NCBI RefSeq assembly: GCF_900316465.1
Contig: NZ_ONDD01000038.1
Span: 1 to 20,779 of the forward strand
Source of the DNA: an uncultured Fibrobacter sp.
GTDB lineage: Bacteria > Fibrobacterota > Fibrobacteria > Fibrobacterales > Fibrobacteraceae
Length of the DNA stretch: 20,779 nt
Direction of reading: 5' to 3'
Shown here one piece after another: positions 13,572-20,779 of the stretch. Numbering within the stretch: position 1 is the stretch's first letter; each line of letters starts with the position of its first letter. Below the pieces are notes generated by a model, which worked only from the letters and a program-made list of their open reading frames with translations, had not been told where the DNA came from and did not search any database. Position numbers and translations under genes: made by a program.

Positions 13572-14870
13572 TTACTCTTCGTGGAAAATAATCTTGCACT
13601 TCGGAACAAAACGGAATCCACCGCGACGGTGACGTTCGATTTCGAAGAACTTCTTCACACCTTCGGACGGATGTTCAGGATCGTCGGAACCGTTGATATG
13701 AGCAATCACGCGGTTCAAACGGCTTTCGAAGTTCGGACGTAGCGGGTCCATGCAAATAGACGGATCACGCTTGAATTCGCGGTTTTCAAATTCTTCACGA
13801 CCAGTAGCGCTGTATTCGCGCAGCAAGTTGCGGAGAATGCGAGCCGGCACGTTACGCATCAAGTGCTTGTTATTCACAGAGATGGAATCGTCGCTCTTGT
13901 AGTAGATAATCGTCACGGAGTCGTTCATGGCTTCCAAGAGCTGTTCCTGGGCCTTCTGGATCGGTTCCCAAGAATCGAATTCCTGCTTAACCACAGCGCT
14001 CATGAGCTTGTTGAACGGTTCCGGTGCCACCACGTTGGCCTTGTAGTCGAAGTAGACCACGCTAGCCGGTGCGCCGTAATAGCAACCCTTATGAATCAGG
14101 ACTGCACCCACCTTATCGTCCACCACATCTTCGGTGGCGCGGATGCAAGCCATTTTCTTTTCGGCTTCAAATTCCCAATCGAGACCATATTCGGCAAGGC
14201 AATCACCAAAGGTCATGTACTTACCGACCTGACGGCCGTTCACGTAAACGCATCCATCATCACGAACTTCGGCAGCAACTCGGTTTTCAAGAGCCTCCAC
14301 AAAGGAGGTCTGGCTGGCCTTGTATTCAATCTTTTCGTAAGGAGGAGTGTTCAAAAGGAGTGCACCGACCTGCACCAGGCCGTTGAACCAGCGCATGGGG
14401 TTCGTAACCAACATGCCCGGAGAATCGAAGCGGTAGGTGAAGTATTCCTTGCGGAAGCCATCGACCAAGTCGCGATGCAGGAACTTTGCATTGGTGAGAA
14501 GCGGGTAACGCTTCGGGATAATATCGAGGCAGAGCTGACGGACGTCTTCGGTTGCGTAGAACTGGGAGACGTACGGGAGGTAAGAGCGAAGCACGCTACG
14601 TGCCGGAATCGCTTCGAACGAGGCACAGCGGTCCATAATGCGCTGAACGAATGCATCCGGGTTTTCGCCGCGTTCGTAGAGCCAGTTCACCACATTGTTC
14701 ATCATGAAACGGTAGACGCCTTCATCCACGAACGAATCTTCGAAGTAGATGTCGTTTAACAATTTAACGTTAAAACGAGGGTCTCGCTTAATGAGAGTCA
14801 AGATATCCTTGACAGGATATGAGATGAGCAACTCAATGTGAGTCAACTGAAGGAATAGGTTAGAAAGCAC
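13572..14870 (-). CDS. Unrecognised 432-aa protein with a possible winged-helix C-terminal domain
   Basis: The family is not recognised; it may be restricted to Fibrobacter relatives. The start is GTG (14870), supported by GAGG about 5-7 nt upstream. There is no signal peptide or clear membrane helix. The first ~180 residues are helical, and the middle contains beta-rich stretches such as DDGCVYVNGRQVGKY and GAVLIHKGCYYG. Residues ~325-425 run SVNNKHLMRNVPARILRNLL, then REEFENREFKRD, then NFESRLNRVIAHI, then RHRRGGFRFV. This order resembles an OmpR/PhoB-type winged helix, where a recognition helix is followed by a G-[FY]-R-F hairpin, so DNA binding is possible. It stands alone on its strand, divergent from mutL. 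Confidence 0.8.
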   Translation of the reverse strand: MLSNLFLQLTHIELLISYPVKDILTLIKRDPRFNVKLLNDIYFEDSFVDEGVYRFMMNNVVNWLYERGENPDAFVQRIMDRCASFEAIPARSVLRSYLPYVSQFYATEDVRQLCLDIIPKRYPLLTNAKFLHRDLVDGFRKEYFTYRFDSPGMLVTNPMRWFNGLVQVGALLLNTPPYEKIEYKASQTSFVEALENRVAAEVRDDGCVYVNGRQVGKYMTFGDCLAEYGLDWEFEAEKKMACIRATEDVVDDKVGAVLIHKGCYYGAPASVVYFDYKANVVAPEPFNKLMSAVVKQEFDSWEPIQKAQEQLLEAMNDSVTIIYYKSDDSISVNNKHLMRNVPARILRNLLREYSATGREEFENREFKRDPSICMDPLRPNFESRLNRVIAHINGSDDPEHPSEGVKKFFEIERHRRGGFRFVPKCKIIFHEE

Positions 14871-14940
14871 TTTTACCTCACTCTATTGAATGGTATTTTG
14901 AAAAACGCCACTCAGCCTTTTCGGACTATTAATTTAGCAA

Positions 14941-14947
14941 AAATATA
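14941..14947 (-). promoter_or_regulatory. Promoter-like -10 box of the 432-aa protein gene
   Basis: TATATTT on the minus strand, ~70 nt upstream of the GTG start. It lies in the 110-nt region shared with the divergent mutL promoter. No convincing -35 is seen. Confidence 0.4.
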
Positions 14948-14968
14948 CGTAAAATACCCCCAAAAGGC

Positions 14969-14980
14969 TATATTTGAGCC
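14969..14980 (+). promoter_or_regulatory. mutL promoter, likely giving a leaderless mRNA
   Basis: TATATTT (14969-14975) lies so close to ATG 14981 that a start ~7 nt after the box falls on or next to the initiation codon. The intervening GAGCC holds no room for a normal ribosome site. Confidence 0.45.
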
Positions 14981-16864
14981 ATGAAATCGGCTGAAATTCA
15001 CGTTTTATCGGATGAAATCATCAATAAAATCGCCGCAGGTGAGGTGATTGAGCGCCCAGCGTCGGCCGTAAAAGAACTGATTGAAAACGCCATTGATGCA
15101 GGAGCCACCCGTATACAGGTGTCCATTGAAGAAGGTGGCAAGAAAAAGATCCAGGTTACCGACAACGGAAAGGGCATGAACGAGGCCGACTTGGATTTGT
15201 GTTACCTGAGGCACACCACCTCAAAGCTTTTTAATGCAGACGACCTATTCCATTTGCAGACAAATGGTTTTAGAGGCGAAGCCGTGGCTTCCATTGCCGC
15301 TGTGTCCAAATTAACCATTACCAGCGCCACCGACGATGGCGATTCCGGCCGAATTATCTTGGAAGGCGGCAACGTTGTTCAAAAACAGGACGTTCAGGCC
15401 AGCCGTGGCACGACCTTTTTAGTTGAAAATCTTTTTTACAACACCCCCGTTCGTCGCAACTTTTTGAGCAGCGAAACGGCAGAAAGCACCCGAATTTTCG
15501 ATGTTGTTCTAAAAACGGCCATTGCGCACCCCGAAATCCGATTTGACTACAAAGTCGGAGACAAGACCTTGTTTACTGGAGTCCCGGGCGAATTGCGCAA
15601 CCGTATTGCCGAAGCAATCGGTTCTAAAATCGCCAAGGCTCTTTTGCCGGTCGACTACACCGAAGCCGGCGTACACGTTTGGGGGTACGTATCCCCCACT
15701 ACCGAAACCAACGGCAAGCGAAACCATCAATTTTTATTCATCCGCAACCGCCCTATCGAAAGCAAGATGATCAGCAAGGCGGTGCAGCAGGCATACGAGC
15801 CGTACGGCGCCCAGTGCAAGCCAGTTTCGGTACTGTTTCTAGACATGCCGGACATGGAATTTGACGTCAACGTGCACCCTGCCAAGCGCGAAGTTCGCTT
15901 TGCCAACCAAAATCTGGTATTCTTGGTGGTGTCTCACGCTATCCGCGACGCCTTTACCAAAGACATGGAGGCCAATTCGCCCTTGATTGACTTGAGCGAC
16001 CTCCAGGACAGCAAGCCGGAAGTTCCCTACGGATTTGAGGAACCGGTCTCTAAGCCAGCCGCCGCCCCCACTCCGAGCTTTAGCCCCAGAGAATTTACCA
16101 CTAAGGAATCAAGCGGCGACATTCCCGAAATGTCGAATTTCCCAACGGCAGGTTTCTCTTTTGAAAAGCCCCGCAAAGCCGCCACCCAGAATGATTTGGC
16201 CCAAGACCTGTTCAGCACGCCTGAAGCAGGCAAAGTCATTTCGCTAGAAGGCAAGGTAAACGAGACTCCTGAACCTGCAACTCAATGGGTACCGCCCACC
16301 TTTTTCCAGATTGCAAACACCTACATTGCCGGCGAAGATTCGAACGGCCTTTTGGTGATTGACCAACATGCAGCACATTCTCGCGTTCTTTACGAACAAG
16401 CTCTTGAAACCTTAAGAAACGGAGCCGCCCTAGACAGTCAGGAGCTATTGTTCCCGGAACTCTTGGAACTTTCCAAGCTCGAAGTCGAAGCCCTCAAGAA
16501 CGTTGAAGACCAGTTCAAGCACTTGGGCTTTTACATTGAACATTTCGGTGGCGAGACCTACCAAATTCGCGCCATCCCCAGCGCGCTTCCGCTTTCTCGC
16601 GCCATCAAGGCGGTCAAGGACTTTTTGGACAGCATCGGTGACGAAAGCAAAAGCGAAGGCGACATGGTCAAGGTTCAAGACTCCATCGCCAAGGCTTGGG
16701 CAAACACGAATGCCTACCAGGCAGGCGACAAGCTTAAATCTGAAGAAATGGCCGCCCTCGTAAGCCAGCTTATGCTTACCGAAGAACCGCTTAAGTCGCC
16801 CTACGGCCACCCGACGTTACTGCGATTTACGCTCGACGAACTGGCCAAGAAATTCAAGCGCTAA
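14981..16864 (+). CDS. mutL: DNA mismatch repair protein MutL, endonuclease motifs degenerate
   Basis: MutL couples MutS mismatch recognition to strand incision. The GHKL ATPase half is intact: ELIENAIDAGA with catalytic Glu35, DNGKGM, GFRGEAVASIAAVS (96-109), GTTFLVENLFYNTPVRRNF and NVHPAKREVRF. A Pro/Ser-rich linker (~340-435) leads to the dimerisation domain. There the nuclease motif DQHA-x2-E-x4-E reads DQHAAHSRVLYE (Ser467 for Glu). The ACxxAxKAG motif reads AWANTNAYQAG (no Cys, no Lys), and CPHGRP reads SPYGHP (Ser606). The metal site therefore looks lost, as in MutH-dependent MutL proteins, although the domain otherwise looks like the nuclease-bearing family. 627 aa is a normal length. 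The last 48 nt overlap the convergent lpxB. Confidence 0.97.
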   Translation: MKSAEIHVLSDEIINKIAAGEVIERPASAVKELIENAIDAGATRIQVSIEEGGKKKIQVTDNGKGMNEADLDLCYLRHTTSKLFNADDLFHLQTNGFRGEAVASIAAVSKLTITSATDDGDSGRIILEGGNVVQKQDVQASRGTTFLVENLFYNTPVRRNFLSSETAESTRIFDVVLKTAIAHPEIRFDYKVGDKTLFTGVPGELRNRIAEAIGSKIAKALLPVDYTEAGVHVWGYVSPTTETNGKRNHQFLFIRNRPIESKMISKAVQQAYEPYGAQCKPVSVLFLDMPDMEFDVNVHPAKREVRFANQNLVFLVVSHAIRDAFTKDMEANSPLIDLSDLQDSKPEVPYGFEEPVSKPAAAPTPSFSPREFTTKESSGDIPEMSNFPTAGFSFEKPRKAATQNDLAQDLFSTPEAGKVISLEGKVNETPEPATQWVPPTFFQIANTYIAGEDSNGLLVIDQHAAHSRVLYEQALETLRNGAALDSQELLFPELLELSKLEVEALKNVEDQFKHLGFYIEHFGGETYQIRAIPSALPLSRAIKAVKDFLDSIGDESKSEGDMVKVQDSIAKAWANTNAYQAGDKLKSEEMAALVSQLMLTEEPLKSPYGHPTLLRFTLDELAKKFKR

Positions 16865-17902
16865 CTGATCGAAAGAACTCCCGATAGCGAGCTTTTCTGA
16901 AAGCTCTTTCGCGACATTTTCTTTTTCACCCTTGGTAAACGACCAAACGTCGACCCCCGACCATGGGGGGACGATGTATTCTGAGAACACAAGACGATTC
17001 AGAATGATGTTGGGCAACGCAAAGAATTTGGTCTTGATAAACAGGCGGCCAAGGCAATAGGTCAACAAGTCGGGCTTGGTGCATACCGTAAAAGAAGCCC
17101 CCGACAAAGCCAGTTCCAAGGTCGATGTTCCAGGGGCGGTCAAAGCATATTCAGCGCTTTGATACAAGGCCATTCGCTCTGCCGCACTTTGTGGCGCGAC
17201 AATCACGGGAACATCAAACCTCTTGAATGAGTTCACCAGTTCTTGACGTGCCGCCACCACAACCACATTTTTTGCATCCTGAACCGCTTTCAGATAAACA
17301 GGCAAGTTGCGGAGCGCCTGCGCCTTGCGACTTCCGGGAAGAAGGAGAATCTGGTTTGCTGCGTCGCGAAGATTCTCGTTGAGAGAAGCAGCATTTTTAA
17401 TTTCAGCGAACGGATGCTTGACGCGGACCACGTTACAGCCAGCTTCGCGGTACACCGATTCTTCGAAATCAAAGAATACGGCGAGCTTGACGTACGGATT
17501 TTTGGCAAGGACCTTCGCGCGTTTGCGCTTCCAGGCCCACACTTGCGGAGGCGCCACATACAAAGCGGGCTTGCGGAGCTCCCCCGCACGCGCCACCAGT
17601 TTCATGTTAAAACCCGGGTAATCGACAGCAATCAGCCCGAGACATTCCGGCGATTCCAGCGCCGACTTTAACACATTAAAACTCTGACGCAGTTTGAAGT
17701 ACTTGGGCAAGACATCGCCAAAGCCAGAGACCGGCAAAGTTTCGAAGTCGACCAAGGACAACATTCCCGCCGCCTGCATGCGGCGGCCGCCCGAACCTTT
17801 TACAGCAAAATTTTGAGAAACGAGTGTCTTGACTAAGGGTGCACCAACGCAGTCCCCGGAGTCCTCGCCTGCGCAAATCAGAATGTACGGCTCGCTCGCC
17901 AT
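16817..17902 (-). CDS. lpxB: Lipid-A-disaccharide synthase
   Basis: LpxB (GT19) condenses UDP-diacylglucosamine with lipid X in the inner-membrane step that yields the lipid A disaccharide. Recognisable segments are AGEDSGD near the start (usually GEASGD), GSGGRRMQAAGM, VAPPQVWAWKRKRAK (family: SPSVWAW), LLPGSRKAQALRNLP and APGTSTLELALSG (family: SGTATLE), followed by ALPNIILNRLVFSEYI. 361 aa is slightly short for the family. The ATG is 6 nt after the dnaE stop, so it is probably the second gene of a dnaE-lpxB unit. Its 3' end runs 48 nt into the 3' end of convergent mutL. It supports an LPS-bearing outer membrane. Confidence 0.94.
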   Translation of the reverse strand: MASEPYILICAGEDSGDCVGAPLVKTLVSQNFAVKGSGGRRMQAAGMLSLVDFETLPVSGFGDVLPKYFKLRQSFNVLKSALESPECLGLIAVDYPGFNMKLVARAGELRKPALYVAPPQVWAWKRKRAKVLAKNPYVKLAVFFDFEESVYREAGCNVVRVKHPFAEIKNAASLNENLRDAANQILLLPGSRKAQALRNLPVYLKAVQDAKNVVVVAARQELVNSFKRFDVPVIVAPQSAAERMALYQSAEYALTAPGTSTLELALSGASFTVCTKPDLLTYCLGRLFIKTKFFALPNIILNRLVFSEYIVPPWSGVDVWSFTKGEKENVAKELSEKLAIGSSFDQLALEFLGQFVERKSQ

Positions 17903-17908
17903 ATACTT

Positions 17909-20779
17909 TTACCGCTTGGCACGATTCGAGACCCAGACCTTCGCGGCGCCCAATTCTTTACGCAAGAACTGCAGCAATTCCGGAGTATAAACGACCTTCT
18001 TGTTCTTCAAGGCAAGCACATGCACGTTGCCGGATTCCGCCTCGACATGGCACACGATTTCGCAACCGCGTTCGCCTTCGAAGGGTTCGTACTTTTCCAT
18101 GGCCGTCAGCAACTTGTCGGTGAAGTTGTCATCGATCATCGAAGAATAAACGACCATGTGAATGTGGCTCACCATGTCCGAACGTACGCGATCCAGCTGG
18201 ATAACTTCTTCGACCACCAGCTGCATACCGTCGCCCATACGCTGGTGTTCAAGCGCACCCTTTACGAGCACGCGGTCATCCAGCGCCACAGTATCGCGGA
18301 ATTTTTCCCACAGGTCCTTCTTGAAGAACATTTCCAAATCACCGTGGAAGTCTTGAATGGAGCCTGCGCCAATGGTATCGCCGCGCTTGGTTTCAATCGA
18401 GCGGAGCTTGGTCACCACGCCACCCACAATCACGGTTCCGCCTTCATGGCGAGTCAATTCTTCTTCGTCCAAAGAGCAAGAGGTAAAACCCTGCAGTTCC
18501 GGGCGGAATTCATCGAGCGGGTGGCCCGACAAGAACATGCCCACCACGTCGCGTTCCTTGTTGAGCATTTCCATGGCAGACCATTCTTCCGCTTCTTCGA
18601 GGACTTCGGCAGAGCTATCCATAGAAGGCGCGCCGCCGCCCATGTCAAAGAGCGACATCTGTCCGCGGTCTTTGTCTTCTTGACTGCGGGCGGCCACTTC
18701 CATGGCGCGGTCCACAGTTGCCATAAGTACGGCGCGGTTGCCCGGGAATTCGTCAAGAGCGCCGGCCATAATCAAACTTTCGATAAGGCGCTTGTTCATG
18801 GGCGGGCGTTTTTCTTTCTGTTCGCCCTGGTATTCAGTCACGCGCTTGCAGAAATCAAAGATGTCCTTGAACTTGCCGCGGCGTTCTCTTTCAGCAATAA
18901 TATCTTCGACGACAGCGATACCCACGTTACGAATGCCTGCCAGGCCAAACAGAATCTGGCCTTCCGTATTGGCCACGAATTCTCCCATGGAGGCATTAAT
19001 GTTGGGCGACACCACTTCGATATCAAGGCGTTTGCATTCCAGAATAATCGTCACAATATCTTCGGTCTTACCCATTTTAGACGTCATGGAAGCGGCCATG
19101 TATTCAGGACCGTAATGCGCCTTCAGGTATGCCGTCTGGTAAGCCACGTAAGCGTAAGCAGCCGCATGACTCTTGTTGAATGCGTATCCGCAGAACGGAA
19201 GCACCGCATTCCACACCTTTTGAATCATGGCCTTGTCGTAGCCCTTGTCCAAGCATTTCTGGAAAAACTCCGGTTCGAGTTTCGCCATCTTTTCGGGCAT
19301 CTTTTTAGCCATGATACGGCGGATGTTGTCAGCGCCACCCAGTGTGTAACCACCCAGAATCTGGGCTAGTTTCATCACCTGTTCCTGGTACACAATCACG
19401 CCATAGGTTTCACCCAGCACCTGTTCCAAGTCGGGGTGATAGCAGTCAATTTCTTCTTGGCCGTTCTTACGGGCAATAAAGTGCGGAATCTGGTCGATCG
19501 GCCCCGGACGATACAGGGCGTTCATAGCGATCAAGTCAAAGATTCGTGTGGGCTTCAGTTCGCGCAGGTATTTTTGCATACCCGGAGATTCGAACTGGAA
19601 CACCGTCGTGGTCATCCCCTTGCCGAGCAAGTCAAACGTTTCCTTGTCATCCAAAGGAATATGGCCCATGTCAAGTTCAATCGAACGATTCTTCTTGACC
19701 ATGTTCACCGTGTCTTGAATGATCGACAAGTTGATAAGGCCAAGGAAGTCCATCTTCAAAAGTCCGATGTCTTCGGCGTAGTGCTTGTCGTACATCACCA
19801 CCGGCGTATCTTCGGGGGCGGCACGGTACAAAGGAGCAAGGTTATAAATCGGAGTCGGCGTAATCACCACGCCGCAAGCATGCACACCAGTTTGGCGGGG
19901 CAAATCTTCAAGCTTTTTAGCGATATCCCACAAGTTCTGGTAACTGGCGCGGCTGCCAATCATCGCCTGCAGGGGTTCCGGGCTGTAACCATCTTCGAGG
20001 TTATTGCCCTTCTTGTCTTTACCCGTCCAAGCTTGCTTAAGGCTAAAGTTCAAAGTGCGCTGCGGGAACAGCTTGGTAATCTGCTTTGCTTCGGCAGGCG
20101 GAAGTCCCAAGACGCGAGCCACGTCGGTAATCACCGCCTTTGACTTGAGCATACCGTAGGTAATAATCTGGCCCACGCATTCCTTGCCGTACTTATCCGT
20201 CACATACTGAATCACGCGACCGCGGTCACGGTCTGCAAAGTCGGTATCGATATCCGGCATGGACACACGTTCAGGGTTCAAGAATCGTTCAAAAAGGAGG
20301 TCAAAAGTCAGCGGGTCTATGTCGGTAATACCGATAATGTAGGTGACCAGAGAACCAGCTGCAGAACCACGGCCCGGGCCCACGGGAATTCCGTGTTCAC
20401 GAGACCAGTTGATAAAGTCCCACACAATCAAGAGGTAGCCCGCCACGTTCATGTTGCGGATACAATTCAGTTCCTTGTACATGCGCTTACCCACATCCGT
20501 TTCGTGGGCAGGGAACTTGAAGTCCTCTTTGGGGAAACGCCACTGGAGGCGCTGATTACAAAGATGCGTGATGTAGATGTCGGCATCGCCGCCCGGTTTG
20601 CACCAACGGCGCACACTCTTGTCCCAAGCTTTTTGGTCGTCTTCGTCAAAGAATTCCGGCTGCGACAGGCGTTCAATTTCAGCCCTGTCTTCGTCGGTCA
20701 GGGCGTCTTCGGCAATTCCCTTGTCTGCACAATAGGTCGCCGTCACCTTTTTCTTTTTATCCTTGATAACGCCCTTGAG
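17909..20779 (-). CDS. dnaE: DNA polymerase III alpha subunit, N-terminus beyond the window
   Basis: This is the replicative polymerase subunit. The frame stays open to the right edge: eleven codons lie upstream of the in-frame GTG at 20746, so the gene continues outside the window. The N-terminal PHP domain and part of the palm (~200 residues) are missing. Counting from 20746, GPGRGSAAGSLV is at ~123-134. The catalytic aspartates are in MPDIDTDF (Asp167 and Asp169). The third acidic residue is in KMDFLGL. AFNKSHAAAYAYVAYQTAYLK lies in the fingers region (given here split: AFNKSHAAAYAY, then VAYQTAYLK). An OB-fold follows near the end (GTVIVGGVVTKLRSIETKRGD). It is an ordinary bacterial DnaE without an exonuclease insert, followed 6 nt later by lpxB. 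Confidence 0.97.
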   Translation of the reverse strand, partial: LKGVIKDKKKKVTATYCADKGIAEDALTDEDRAEIERLSQPEFFDEDDQKAWDKSVRRWCKPGGDADIYITHLCNQRLQWRFPKEDFKFPAHETDVGKRMYKELNCIRNMNVAGYLLIVWDFINWSREHGIPVGPGRGSAAGSLVTYIIGITDIDPLTFDLLFERFLNPERVSMPDIDTDFADRDRGRVIQYVTDKYGKECVGQIITYGMLKSKAVITDVARVLGLPPAEAKQITKLFPQRTLNFSLKQAWTGKDKKGNNLEDGYSPEPLQAMIGSRASYQNLWDIAKKLEDLPRQTGVHACGVVITPTPIYNLAPLYRAAPEDTPVVMYDKHYAEDIGLLKMDFLGLINLSIIQDTVNMVKKNRSIELDMGHIPLDDKETFDLLGKGMTTTVFQFESPGMQKYLRELKPTRIFDLIAMNALYRPGPIDQIPHFIARKNGQEEIDCYHPDLEQVLGETYGVIVYQEQVMKLAQILGGYTLGGADNIRRIMAKKMPEKMAKLEPEFFQKCLDKGYDKAMIQKVWNAVLPFCGYAFNKSHAAAYAYVAYQTAYLKAHYGPEYMAASMTSKMGKTEDIVTIILECKRLDIEVVSPNINASMGEFVANTEGQILFGLAGIRNVGIAVVEDIIAERERRGKFKDIFDFCKRVTEYQGEQKEKRPPMNKRLIESLIMAGALDEFPGNRAVLMATVDRAMEVAARSQEDKDRGQMSLFDMGGGAPSMDSSAEVLEEAEEWSAMEMLNKERDVVGMFLSGHPLDEFRPELQGFTSCSLDEEELTRHEGGTVIVGGVVTKLRSIETKRGDTIGAGSIQDFHGDLEMFFKKDLWEKFRDTVALDDRVLVKGALEHQRMGDGMQLVVEEVIQLDRVRSDMVSHIHMVVYSSMIDDNFTDKLLTAMEKYEPFEGERGCEIVCHVEAESGNVHVLALKNKKVVYTPELLQFLRKELGAAKVWVSNRAKR

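Noticed and set aside
18020..19369. A 449-codon open frame on the plus strand opposite dnaE
   Set aside because: dnaE motifs on the minus strand are unambiguous. The antisense product is His/Phe-rich with no recognisable domain.

Overview
The window most likely comes from a Fibrobacter-type bacterium (Gram-negative, probably a gut or rumen fibre degrader). The strongest pointer is the large secreted protein at 6690-9488, which carries a fibro-slime domain typical of Fibrobacter surface proteins. An lpxB gene indicates an LPS outer membrane. Codon use is uniform from about 1030 to the right end. The first ~1.03 kb looks different: an FCD/GntR-type regulator and the N-terminal part of a PLP aminotransferase, both resembling Clostridia. 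The aminotransferase runs in frame, at a short shared sequence near 1026-1042, into a cyclic-nucleotide-binding-fold protein of the Fibrobacter type. I read this as a probable assembly chimera, or less likely a real recombination joint.

Layout. (1) 1-1030: foreign-looking regulator and aminotransferase fragment. (2) 1030-6617, plus strand: two tandem CNBD/helical-domain proteins, then a promoter and a tight cluster of yajC, def, a SpoIID/LytB-domain protein and a CDKAL1/archaeal-type tRNA methylthiotransferase. It ends at a bidirectional terminator (6645-6669). (3) 6690-9488, minus strand: the fibro-slime protein. (4) 9688-13085, plus strand: a small membrane-anchored helical protein translationally coupled to topB (topoisomerase III). 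(5) 13086-13571: a structured non-coding region. It holds related hairpin repeats with covarying stems, a 15-bp perfect hairpin, and a candidate minus-strand small RNA with its own promoter-like box, terminator and anti-Shine-Dalgarno segments. (6) 13572-14870, minus strand: an unrecognised 432-aa protein with a possible winged-helix C-terminus. (7) 14981-16864, plus strand: mutL, overlapping tail-to-tail with lpxB. (8) 20779-16817, minus strand: dnaE (5' end beyond the window) followed by lpxB.

Most genes are housekeeping: protein export, N-terminal deformylation, peptidoglycan remodelling, tRNA modification, DNA topology, mismatch repair, replication and lipid A synthesis. A TATATTT box recurs upstream of yajC, the fibro-slime gene, mutL, the 432-aa gene and the candidate small RNA, and probably marks this genome's -10 element. 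The items most worth following are the candidate small RNA and the covarying repeats at 13086-13480, the loss of all three endonuclease motifs in MutL, the archaeal-type methylthiotransferase with a palindromic repeat inside its coding sequence, and the chimeric joint near 1030.
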